From contig NZ_MTQM01000009.1 of the NCBI RefSeq assembly GCF_001984105.1, positions 1,302,001-1,366,000 of the forward strand: 64,000 nucleotides of DNA, written 5' to 3'. This document shows, one piece after another, positions 35,365-43,385 of this stretch. The notes under the pieces are model-generated. The model worked only from the letters and a program-made list of their open reading frames with translations. It was not told where the DNA came from and did not search any database. The stretch's first letter is position 1. Every line of letters starts with the position of its first letter. The position numbers and the translations under genes are program-made. This DNA comes from Microbacterium sp. CSI-V. GTDB lineage: Bacteria > Actinomycetota > Actinomycetes > Actinomycetales > Microbacteriaceae.

Positions 35365-36006
35365 TCAGTGGCCGAGCGTGCGGGCCAGCTTCGAGCCGGA
35401 TGCCGCGGGCCGGCCGCCGGCGGCGAGGACGGCGGCATCCACCGCCGTGAACAGCGCCGCGCGACCCGCCTGGTCTGCGGGACCGGCGGGGCCGAGCTCG
35501 ACCTCCCACTCCCGCCAGGCGGACTCCACGCCGCGGCGTTCGTCCCGGGCGCGGACGCGGTCGTCGACGAACTCCGCGACGACCCCGCCCTCGGCGTCGA
35601 GCAGGGCGTAGGCGGTGCGGTGGTTGCGGACGCGGGCGAGCGGCAGGAACGGTCCTCGCGCCCACGCCGCCACGGCATCCTGGATCTCGTCGGGTACGAC
35701 CGGATCGGCGTCGGGATCGCCGAGGTCGCCGAGCGGCCACTGCGTCTCGGAGCGGCCGCCCTCGGCGGGGGCCTTGATGTGCCACCCCTCGTCGGGGCCG
35801 CCTTGCCGACGGCGCACGGCGACGCCGTTGCGCGCCAGGTCGGCTCCGGCGGTGTCGACGTACCGCGCGTCGAGGTCGCGCGGCTCGGCCTCACCCACGC
35901 GGGCGACGCCGGGAACCCCCGACCAGTCCGGGAGGGGCGTGTCGGTGTCGACGTCGTACTTCGACTCGATCTCGACCGACGACGAACCCGGCGCGCTCTT
36001 GCTCAA
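35365..36006 (-). CDS. CYTH-domain (triphosphate tunnel) protein
   Basis: A 213-aa CYTH protein. The signature ExExK is visible as VEIESKYD near the N-terminus, followed by alternating charged strands (DLDARYVDT, VAVRRRQG, WEVELGP) typical of the beta-tunnel. Members bind or hydrolyse inorganic triphosphate or organic triphosphates. The likely start is TTG 36006, whose TTGA overlaps the upstream gene's stop; no ATG/GTG fits before the signature. Coupled to the 75-aa protein upstream. Confidence 0.85.
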   Translation of the reverse strand: MSKSAPGSSSVEIESKYDVDTDTPLPDWSGVPGVARVGEAEPRDLDARYVDTAGADLARNGVAVRRRQGGPDEGWHIKAPAEGGRSETQWPLGDLGDPDADPVVPDEIQDAVAAWARGPFLPLARVRNHRTAYALLDAEGGVVAEFVDDRVRARDERRGVESAWREWEVELGPAGPADQAGRAALFTAVDAAVLAAGGRPAASGSKLARTLGH

Positions 36007-36230
36007 TCGTCGCGTCCGTCGGCGTCCGGGTTGATGTCCTCGGTCTCCTCGACGTAGGCGAAGACGGCCTGCGTGGGTCCGTCGGAATCGCCGGTGTGCT
36101 CGAGGCCGCCGTCCCGGCGGTAAACGAGCTGTCCTTCGCTGTAGGGAAGGATCAGCGAGTCGTCGGACTCGTTCTCGAGCGGGATCACCTGCCCGTCGAG
36201 CGGGCCTCCGGTCAGTCGTGCAATAGCCAT
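36003..36230 (-). CDS. Small protein of unknown function
   Basis: A 75-aa acidic protein (ATG 36230) with an N-terminal GGPLDGQVIPL stretch, a central QLVYRRDGG beta-like segment and a very acidic C-terminus. No signal peptide or membrane segment. I do not recognise a named family; similar small proteins occur in actinobacteria next to CYTH genes. Its stop overlaps the CYTH start, so it is probably translated as an operon partner. Confidence 0.75.
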   Translation of the reverse strand: MAIARLTGGPLDGQVIPLENESDDSLILPYSEGQLVYRRDGGLEHTGDSDGPTQAVFAYVEETEDINPDADGRDD

Positions 36231-36298
36231 GGCCCCAGCGTAGACCGGCCCCTTCGCCGCGGCCCGCGCCTTGACACCCCTCCCCTAGACTCGCTCGG

Positions 36299-37054
36299 GT
36301 GACGAGCGCGGACCTCCCCGGCGACGAGCCCTTCGTGCTCCTCGCGACCCGCGCGCAGGACCTCCCCGCCGACGAGGAGTACGCGCTCTTCCTCCGTTTC
36401 ACCGGCCTCCCGCCCGAGCGGTTGCGGCGCGTCCGGCTCGAGCGCGAGCCCCTGCCCGAGTTCGACCTCGACGACGTCGCGGGCATCCTGGTGGGTGGAA
36501 GCCCGTTCAACGCCTCCGACCCGTGGGACGAGAAGTCCGCGGTGCAGCGGCGGGTCGAAGCCGAGATGGCGGCCCTCGTCGATCGCGTCGTCGCCCGCGA
36601 CGCGCCGTTCCTGGGCGCCTGCTACGGCGTCGGTACCCTCGGCACCCACCTGGGCGCGCCGATCGACGGCGTCTACTCGGAGCCGATCAGCGTCGTGGAC
36701 GTGTCGCTGACCGAAGCCGGGCGCACCGATCCGTTGCTGGCCGGCCTCCCCACGACCTTCCCCGCCTTCGTCGGACACAAGGAGGCGATCTCGTCCCTGC
36801 CGGACACGGCGACGCTCCTCGCCTCCTCCCCCACGTGTCCCGTCCAGATGTTCCGCGTCGGAGAGAACGTCTACGCCACGCAGTTCCACCCCGAGCTCGA
36901 TCTGGACGGCATCGTCACGCGGATCCACGCGTACGCGTCGTACGGGTACTTCGCGGCGGACGAGCTCGACCTCACCCTCGCCGCCGTCCGGCGCTCCCCG
37001 GTGACGGCCACCGGACGGATCCTCCGCACGTTCGTGGAGCGCTACGCGCGCTGA
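36299..37054 (+). CDS. Class I glutamine amidotransferase-like protein
   Basis: A 251-aa stand-alone GATase-1 domain (GuaA-N-terminal/YfeJ-like). Nucleophile Cys108 in GACYGVG, His and Glu in ATQFHPELD. It would release ammonia from glutamine or hydrolyse a gamma-glutamyl substrate. Starts at GTG 36299, divergent from the small gene at 36230. No synthase partner is adjacent, so the acceptor is unknown. Confidence 0.87.
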   Translation: MTSADLPGDEPFVLLATRAQDLPADEEYALFLRFTGLPPERLRRVRLEREPLPEFDLDDVAGILVGGSPFNASDPWDEKSAVQRRVEAEMAALVDRVVARDAPFLGACYGVGTLGTHLGAPIDGVYSEPISVVDVSLTEAGRTDPLLAGLPTTFPAFVGHKEAISSLPDTATLLASSPTCPVQMFRVGENVYATQFHPELDLDGIVTRIHAYASYGYFAADELDLTLAAVRRSPVTATGRILRTFVERYAR

Positions 37055-37105
37055 ACGGCGCCCCGGCGGGAAGCGGCCGGCCCGACCGCCCCACGTCGCG
37101 CGGCG

Positions 37106-37813
37106 CTAGGCCCGCTCGGGCGAGCAGCGCCGCACGACCGGCACGGCCGCCGTGATCGCGGGGTGCACGCGCCGCAGCTGCGGCTCGAGTCCGAGGTCGA
37201 CCAGCACGAGACGGCCGGAGAGCCGGGGGCCGTGCCCGCGGAGCAGACCCGCCTTGACGGCGCCGAACGTCACCGTGGTCTCGGCGGGGAGGACGGCGGC
37301 ATCCGCTTCGCCCGAATCGGGGTGGAGTCCGCTGGGGACGTCCACGGCCACGACCCGCACCCGCCCCGCGACCACCGCCGGCAGCAGGGCCTCCACGACC
37401 GCGCGCGCGGTGCCCCGCAGCCGCGGATCGGCGGAGGCCCCGATGCCGAGGATGCCGTCGAGCACCAGGACGTGGTCGGGATCGGACGCGCAGATCTCGG
37501 ACGCGTCCCGCAGCCGAGCGCCCGCCGCCAGGGCCGTGTCGAGCGCCTCGCGATGCACGCGGTCCCGGGTGAGCACGACGTCGACGCGGGTGCCCGCGCG
37601 GGCGATATCGGCGGCGGCGAAGAGCGCGTCGCCGCCGTTGTCGCCGGACCCGGCCAGGACGAGGACCGGGCCGGGTGTGCGGGCGAGTTCGTCGGCGACG
37701 ACGGCGGCCAGGGCCCGCGCCGCCTCGCGCATGAGCGGGCGTCCGGCGGCGAGGAGAGGCGCCTCCGCCGCGCGGATCGCATCGGCGGTGTACGCGACGG
37801 TGCGCTCGGTCAT
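37106..37813 (-). CDS. nnrE: NAD(P)H-hydrate epimerase (YjeF N-domain)
   Basis: A 235-aa YjeF_N protein that epimerises damaged S/R-NAD(P)HX for repair. Visible: GSGDNGGDALFAA phosphate/metal loop, LDGILGIGA and VDVPSGLHPDSG. The dehydratase half (NnrD) is not fused and not adjacent, as is common in actinobacteria with separate genes. Start ATG 37813. The C-terminal third is Arg/Val-rich but full length. Confidence 0.9.
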   Translation of the reverse strand: MTERTVAYTADAIRAAEAPLLAAGRPLMREAARALAAVVADELARTPGPVLVLAGSGDNGGDALFAAADIARAGTRVDVVLTRDRVHREALDTALAAGARLRDASEICASDPDHVLVLDGILGIGASADPRLRGTARAVVEALLPAVVAGRVRVVAVDVPSGLHPDSGEADAAVLPAETTVTFGAVKAGLLRGHGPRLSGRLVLVDLGLEPQLRRVHPAITAAVPVVRRCSPERA

Positions 37814-37841
37814 GTGGCCACCCTAGACGCGTCCGGCCCGA

Positions 37842-38864
37842 TCACCCGCGAGCGGCACTCTTCGCGATCGTCTCCCGCTCCTTCGCGTCCGCCTCGCGGG
37901 CGGCATCCAGTTCGCCGACGGCCGCCTGCACGGCCCGCTCGGCGCGTTGGACGCGGAACTGCACGAGCGTCGTCGCGGCGTACTTCGCGCGCACCCGGTC
38001 CTCGTCCTCTTCGTGCCCCACGGTCACGTACGCGCCGGCCAGCAGGATCACCTGGCTGGAGAGGTTCAGCCACAGCAGCAGTGCGATGAGGGCTGCGAAG
38101 GTCACCAGGAGCGGATTGCTGCCGGCGCCTCCGACGAAGAGCCCTGACAGCTGCTGCAGCGCGACGAGCCCGATGCCGCCGAGAAGCGCGCCGCGGAGCA
38201 GCGTCGCACGCCGCACGCGAAGGCCCGACAGCACCGCGAACGCCACCGCGACGACCGCCGTGTCGAGGGCGAGCACGACCACGGTGGAGATGAGCCAGGT
38301 CAGGATGCCGGTGATCCACGAGTCCGCCGAGATGCCGAGCCAGTCGCGCACCACCGTGAGGCCCGCGGTGGCGAGGAACGTCACGGCCGCGGCCGCGGCC
38401 AGCGCCACGCCGATCCCGATCGCGAGTGCGAGGTTACGCAGCAGCACCCAGACGATCAGCGTGTCCTCGGTGGTGACGTCGGCGATCTGCCGCAGGGCGG
38501 AGCGGAGCGACCCGACGGCGCCGATGGCCGCGCCGAGCAGACCGACGGATCCGAGGATGCCGGCGACCGTGAAGCCGGCGGGGGCTTTGATCTTGTCGAC
38601 GTCGATGAGACCGCCGGGGCCGACGAGGCCGGGAATGACGCTGTCGACCGACCGCACCAGGGCGGCGAGGCCGTCGGGATTGCCCGCGAGCCAGAGGGCC
38701 GCGAACGAGAACCCGATGAACACGCCGGCGAACACGCTGAAGAGGGTGCGGTAGGTCACGCTGTCGGCGAGCATCGGTCCGCGCCGCCCCGAGTAGACGA
38801 GGTAGGCGCGGACGAGACGCCGCTGCAGCGCCCACGCGGTGACGCGACGGAGGAGGTCAGCCAT
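37842..38864 (-). CDS. YihY/BrkB-family membrane protein
   Basis: A 340-aa inner-membrane protein with about six transmembrane helices and a hydrophilic C-terminal tail rich in Ala/Glu/Arg (about residues 285-340). The family hallmark SVTYRTLFSVFAGVF is near the N-terminus. Earlier annotation as RNase BN is wrong for the family; the true role is unknown. Start ATG 38864. Its stop is 28 bases before nnrE, so co-transcription is possible. Confidence 0.88.
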   Translation of the reverse strand: MADLLRRVTAWALQRRLVRAYLVYSGRRGPMLADSVTYRTLFSVFAGVFIGFSFAALWLAGNPDGLAALVRSVDSVIPGLVGPGGLIDVDKIKAPAGFTVAGILGSVGLLGAAIGAVGSLRSALRQIADVTTEDTLIVWVLLRNLALAIGIGVALAAAAAVTFLATAGLTVVRDWLGISADSWITGILTWLISTVVVLALDTAVVAVAFAVLSGLRVRRATLLRGALLGGIGLVALQQLSGLFVGGAGSNPLLVTFAALIALLLWLNLSSQVILLAGAYVTVGHEEDEDRVRAKYAATTLVQFRVQRAERAVQAAVGELDAAREADAKERETIAKSAARG

Positions 38865-38952
38865 CTCACCAGGCTATGCGGGCTCCGCGGATTCGCGGTG
38901 CGGGGTTGACCGGGGGTAGCGGATCGCGGAACGGCATGGGCCGGAGCTGGGC

Positions 38953-39405
38953 TCAGGTGACCTCGCCCAGCAGCACCCACCACGTCCCGAGCAGCAGCGG
39001 CGGACCGAACGCGATCTCGACGCGCCGTGCGCCGGCGAGCAGTGCACCGGCAGCGGCGGCTCCCCCGCACGCGAACCCGAGCACGAGCCCCGCCCCGACG
39101 GCCTCCGCGCCGAACCAGCCGAGGTGCGCGCCCACGAGCGCCGCCAGTGTCGCGTCTCCGCCGCCGAAGTCGCCGGGCCGGGCGAGATGGAGCGCGAGGC
39201 CGAGGAGGAACGCGGATGCCGCACCGCCCCACACCCCCGGCACCCGGTCGGTCTCGTCGGCGACGAACGCCGCCGACGTCAGCAGCGACAGAGCGAGCGC
39301 GAGGCCGGGCAGGACGAGCGCATGGGGCAGTCGATGACGACGGACGTCGACGACCGCGAGAGCGACGGAGATCGCCGCGAAGACCGCGAGGGCGACCCCG
39401 AGCAC
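38953..39405 (-). CDS. Prepilin-peptidase-like (A24) membrane protein
   Basis: A 150-aa protein with about five membrane segments. It carries the aspartyl-protease motifs of the A24 family: the first Asp in VVDVRRHRLPHALVLP and the second in GDFGGGDATLA (FGxGD form). It lacks the N-terminal methylase domain, like short archaeal-type and Flp-type peptidases. GTG start. No pilin genes nearby, so target unknown. It is four bases from the DUF1905 gene upstream. Confidence 0.8.
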   Translation of the reverse strand: MLGVALAVFAAISVALAVVDVRRHRLPHALVLPGLALALSLLTSAAFVADETDRVPGVWGGAASAFLLGLALHLARPGDFGGGDATLAALVGAHLGWFGAEAVGAGLVLGFACGGAAAAGALLAGARRVEIAFGPPLLLGTWWVLLGEVT

Positions 39406-39409
39406 GGGG

Positions 39410-39706
39410 TCACGCGTCGAGGACGGACAGCCGGACCAGGACGATCGCGTCGGGCTCGATGCCCTCGCGGTCGCGGACCGCGCGCTTGAGCGGCAGGACG
39501 TACGCGCCGTCGGACTGCGGGAACACCGAGGTCCGCCAGGTCGACGTGCCGATGGTGGCCTCGACCCGGACGCCGCCGAATCCGCGCCGGTACGTCTGGG
39601 TCTCGCGCACGGCCGCGCTGAGGTCGAGCGGCAGCGCGGCGAAGTACCAGTCGCTGTCGAGCCGCGCCGCCCACCGGAAGACTTCTCCCTCGAACTCCAC
39701 GATCAT
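39410..39706 (-). CDS. DUF1905 domain protein
   Basis: A 98-aa protein matching the DUF1905 beta-barrel pattern: Phe-rich N-terminus, DSDWYFAALPLDLS, GVRVEATIGTSTWRTSVFP and YVLPLKRAVR. The molecular role of the family is not established. Start ATG 39706. Precedes the peptidase-like gene by four bases on the same strand, with no evident functional link. Confidence 0.85.
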   Translation of the reverse strand: MIVEFEGEVFRWAARLDSDWYFAALPLDLSAAVRETQTYRRGFGGVRVEATIGTSTWRTSVFPQSDGAYVLPLKRAVRDREGIEPDAIVLVRLSVLDA

Positions 39707-39783
39707 GCGCGTCTCCTTCCGCCGCCGTCACCCTACCCGCGGGCCCGGACACGTCGTCGGCGTTCTCCCCTGGGGAGGAACCG

Positions 39784-40353
39784 TCACGCGGGGAGGATGC
39801 CCGCGGCGCGCGCGGGCGCCGCGTACGCCCGCGCCAGGGACGCGACGGTGTCGTGGGCGTTCAGCCCGCTGGGGTTGGGCAGCACCCACGTCGGCACTCC
39901 CCCGATGCTCTCGTCCTGCCGGCCTGCGACGGCCGCGGCGCGGTCGAAGCCCTGGCGGTAGGCGGTGAGACCGACGACCGCGACCGCGCGCGGCGAGAGC
40001 GCCGTGACGCGCGCCTCCAGCGCCCCTGCCCCCGCACGGAGTTCGTCACGGTCGAGCTCGTCGGCGCGCGCCGTCGCCCGGGCCACGAGATTGCTCACGC
40101 CCACGCCCGCCTCGAAGATCATCGCGCGGTCGGCGGCATCCAGCGGGCCGGTGTAGGCGGGCAGACGTGGCAGGATCCCCGCCTCGACCAGCGCGGGCCA
40201 GAACCGGTTGCCGGGGCGGGAGAACGGCGTCCCGGTCGCCGCCGTCCACAGGCCCGGGTTGATCCCGACGAACAGCAGCCGCAGCCCCGGCCCCGTGAGG
40301 TCGGGGATCGTGGCATCCCGGAACGACTCCAACTCGGCGCGCGAATACCCCAT
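39784..40353 (-). CDS. mug: G/U mismatch-specific uracil-DNA glycosylase
   Basis: A 189-aa uracil-DNA glycosylase of the MUG/TDG family, removing U or ethenocytosine opposite G. Motif I GINPGL contains the catalytic Asn32, and motif II LPNPSGLNAHDT the wedge loop. Start ATG 40353. Monocistronic, divergent from the alpha/beta hydrolase gene. Confidence 0.92.
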   Translation of the reverse strand: MGYSRAELESFRDATIPDLTGPGLRLLFVGINPGLWTAATGTPFSRPGNRFWPALVEAGILPRLPAYTGPLDAADRAMIFEAGVGVSNLVARATARADELDRDELRAGAGALEARVTALSPRAVAVVGLTAYRQGFDRAAAVAGRQDESIGGVPTWVLPNPSGLNAHDTVASLARAYAAPARAAGILPA

Positions 40354-40410
40354 GCGACCACTATGACCACATCCGGGCGGGGGACGCCCCGCTGTGCCAG
40401 GATCGGCGGA

Positions 40411-41208
40411 ATGGATGCCGTGCCCGCGCTCACCGAGGTCCCCCCTGCGCAGTTCGTGATCGTGGGCGACAACATCCGCCTCGCGACGTACTCGTGGGGC
40501 GACCACGACGCGCCGCCGGTGCTGTGCGTCCACGGCTTCGGGTCGTCGACGCGGGACAACTGGGTCAACACCGGCTGGGTGCGCGACCTCCTCCGGGCGG
40601 GATTCCGGGTGCTCGCGGTCGATCAGCGCGGCCACGGTCTGAGCGACAAGCCCCACGACGCCGCGTCGTACCGGATGGACGCGCTCGTCGCCGACCTCGT
40701 CGCGGTGCTGGACACCTACCTCGTCGACCAGGTGCGCTACCTCGGGTACTCCCTCGGCGGCCGTGTGGGCTGGCAGCTCGCGGTCGACGCCCCCGAGCAC
40801 GTCGAGCGGGCGGTGCTCGGCGGCATCCCCGACGGTCGTCCCCTCGCGCGACTCCAGGTCGACCAGGCGCGGGCCTTCCTCGATCACGGCGAGCCGGTTC
40901 AGGATGCCACCACCCAGCGCTACATGTCGCTCGCCGAGCGCGTGCCCGGCAACGACCTGCGCGCCCTCGTCGCCATCGCGGAGGGCATGCGGCTCGGGCA
41001 GACCGATCCGGACCCCGCGTCGCCCCCGCCGCAGCCGGTGCTCATCGCCACCGGCACCGAGGATCCGATCCACGACCAGTCCGCGCGCCTGGCGGGTCTC
41101 CTCCCGCAGGGCGAATTCGTCGACATCCCCGGCCGGCACCACGTCAACGCCCCCGGCGCCCGCGCGTTCCGCGAGGCGGGCGTGGCGTTCCTCTCCCGCG
41201 ACCTCTGA
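40411..41208 (+). CDS. Alpha/beta hydrolase
   Basis: A 265-aa alpha/beta-hydrolase fold enzyme: oxyanion HGFGSS, nucleophile Ser in GYSLGGRVG, Asp in TGTEDPIHD and His in GRHHVNAP. No signal peptide, so cytoplasmic. Substrate (ester, lactone, amide) cannot be told from sequence. Start ATG 40411. Confidence 0.88.
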   Translation: MDAVPALTEVPPAQFVIVGDNIRLATYSWGDHDAPPVLCVHGFGSSTRDNWVNTGWVRDLLRAGFRVLAVDQRGHGLSDKPHDAASYRMDALVADLVAVLDTYLVDQVRYLGYSLGGRVGWQLAVDAPEHVERAVLGGIPDGRPLARLQVDQARAFLDHGEPVQDATTQRYMSLAERVPGNDLRALVAIAEGMRLGQTDPDPASPPPQPVLIATGTEDPIHDQSARLAGLLPQGEFVDIPGRHHVNAPGARAFREAGVAFLSRDL

Positions 41209-41235
41209 CCGGCCGCCGCTCCACTGCGCCCGCCG

Positions 41236-43305
41236 CTACGCTCCGGAGCCGTCCGCGACCGTTCCGCAGACGTAGACCGTGCTCGGGGCATCGGCCGCCG
41301 TCGTGCAGTTCTGCTCCACCCACGAGCGGATCTGAGCCGACACGGTACCGGTCGACGAGTCGCCCGCACCGACCGACGCTCCCCCGGGGCCGCCCACACG
41401 ATCCTGCCCGGCGATGACGTAGCGCAGCTGCCCGCTCTCGACCAGCGAGATGAACCGGTCGAGGGTCGGCGCGGCATCCGTTCCGTTGAATCCGCCGATC
41501 GGCAGCACGGCCTCGCCGTCCGAGGCGACGATGAGCTGCGCGGCGCTCTGCGCGCCGAAGGTGGCCGCGAGGTACGTCGCGCCGCCGCGATTCTGCTCGA
41601 GCCACGACAGCAGTGCGGTCTGGTCGCCGCCGAAGCCGCCCGCCCCGGCCGTGAACCCGCCGGTCCCGCCCGGCGCGCCGCCGGTCGCGCCCTGGCCGTC
41701 CGTCGTCCCGGATCCGGAGCGAGCGCCGCGACCGTCCCGCGTCCCGTCCTGTGCTCCCGCGCCGCCGTTGGGCGCGGCCATCCCGCCCGCTCCCCCGGCC
41801 CCCGGGGCGCCGCCCGGGGCGCCCGCGAACCCGCCCGCTCCGCCCGTCTGCGCGCCGCCGGCAGTACCGCCTCGACCGCCGAACCCGGATGCCATCTCCG
41901 ACACCCCTCCGGCCACCGGGTTGATCGAGTTGGGGTGCGCGATCGTCACGGCCGACCACACCGCCGGGGTCAGGAGCAGCCCGACGACCATCGCGGCGGT
42001 CGTCACCATGCGCGCGCGATGGCGCGAGAGCAGCAGCACGATGGCGACGACCCCGATGAGAGCCTGCACGATCGCGACGGGGATGCTGTACCCGCCGACC
42101 GAGAACGCGATGCCGACCGCGGTGACCGCCGCGGTCGCGAGGATCGCCACCGCCGGCCAGGCTTTCGCGGCGCGGGCGCTCCACGCGAGCGCGGTCGCCA
42201 CCGCGAGAGCGAGGGGGACGGCGAGGGCGGACGTGTAGAACTGGTGCATGCCCGCGACGACGGAGAACATCGCGCCGAACGTGGCGAGCCACACCGTGAG
42301 CAGGAGGGCGAGCGGACGGGGGAAGCGGAGGAGCCACAGCACCACCAGCGCCACGATCGCCGCGGGGATCAGCCACGCGATCTGGCCGGCGAGCTGCGCG
42401 TTGAACAGGCGGAACACCCCGGGCTCTCCCGAGAACGGCGGGGTGAACGACTCGTAGGCGGAACTGTCGCTCGTGGCGCCGAAACGCCCCAGCCCGTTGT
42501 ATCCGAAGACCATCTCCCACGGGTCGTCGCCGAGCGTGCTGCCGATGTACGGGCGACTGCCCGCGGGGATCAGCGCGACGATCGCCACCCACCACAGCGA
42601 CGCGACCACGCTGACGGCGCCCGCGACGAGAAGGTGCCCGATGCGGCGCGCCCACGACTGCGCGGTGGCGAGGTAGGCGGCGGCCAGCGCGGGCCAGACC
42701 GCCCACGCCTCCAGCATGTAGAACTGGAACGACAGGCCGATCGCCGCGCCGGCCACGACGAGCCAGCCGAAACTGCGCTGCTGGATCGCGCGGATGGCCG
42801 CCCAGGCCGTGATCGACAGTCCCAGGACGAAGAACGACTCGGGCTGGTTCGACCGCGAGACCGCCACGAAGATCGGGGTGACCGCCACGATCGCCCCCGC
42901 CAGGAGCCCCGCGCGCACCCCGGCCAGCCGTCGGGCCGCGACCGCGGTGATCAGGGCCGCACCGACGGCGGCGAGGGCGTTGGGGAGGATCACCGCCCAC
43001 GTCGAGTACCCGAAGACACGGACGAAGAGCGCCGGCACCCAGAACGAGCCCGGGATCTTGTCGAGCGTGACCGTGCCGGAGGGATCCATGGCGCCGAAGA
43101 AGAAGTTCGACCACGACTGGCTCATCGACAGGGCGATCGAGGCGTAGTACGCGGACGGCGCGCCGTCCCACACCTGCCACGCGGTGAGGACCAGCGCTAC
43201 GAGGCCGACCGCCGCGAGTCCCCACGGCCATGCGCGGCCGCGCGGACGCGACGTCGCGGCGGGCCGAGCGAGCGGGGTCTGCGGAATGCTCAGGGTGGCG
43301 GTCAC
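41236..43305 (-). CDS. ArnT/PMT-type (GT39) membrane glycosyltransferase with Gly-rich insert
   Basis: A 689-aa integral membrane protein with about 11-12 transmembrane segments. The N-terminal loop has TLDKIPGSFWVPALFVR and a DPSG acidic motif characteristic of polyprenyl-phosphate-sugar transferases of the ArnT-like family. A low-complexity Gly/Ala insert (about residues 475-555) is followed by a periplasmic C-terminal domain ending with paired Cys (VEQNC, VYVCG). It probably transfers a sugar to cell-wall glycan or protein. GTG start at 43305. Confidence 0.87.
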   Translation of the reverse strand: MTATLSIPQTPLARPAATSRPRGRAWPWGLAAVGLVALVLTAWQVWDGAPSAYYASIALSMSQSWSNFFFGAMDPSGTVTLDKIPGSFWVPALFVRVFGYSTWAVILPNALAAVGAALITAVAARRLAGVRAGLLAGAIVAVTPIFVAVSRSNQPESFFVLGLSITAWAAIRAIQQRSFGWLVVAGAAIGLSFQFYMLEAWAVWPALAAAYLATAQSWARRIGHLLVAGAVSVVASLWWVAIVALIPAGSRPYIGSTLGDDPWEMVFGYNGLGRFGATSDSSAYESFTPPFSGEPGVFRLFNAQLAGQIAWLIPAAIVALVVLWLLRFPRPLALLLTVWLATFGAMFSVVAGMHQFYTSALAVPLALAVATALAWSARAAKAWPAVAILATAAVTAVGIAFSVGGYSIPVAIVQALIGVVAIVLLLSRHRARMVTTAAMVVGLLLTPAVWSAVTIAHPNSINPVAGGVSEMASGFGGRGGTAGGAQTGGAGGFAGAPGGAPGAGGAGGMAAPNGGAGAQDGTRDGRGARSGSGTTDGQGATGGAPGGTGGFTAGAGGFGGDQTALLSWLEQNRGGATYLAATFGAQSAAQLIVASDGEAVLPIGGFNGTDAAPTLDRFISLVESGQLRYVIAGQDRVGGPGGASVGAGDSSTGTVSAQIRSWVEQNCTTAADAPSTVYVCGTVADGSGA

Positions 43306-43385
43306 CGCCGCATCGTAGGCACCCCACCACTAACGGCCGCTCTGGGCGACCTATGGGCGGGGTATGGATGCCGCCCGCGCCGCGA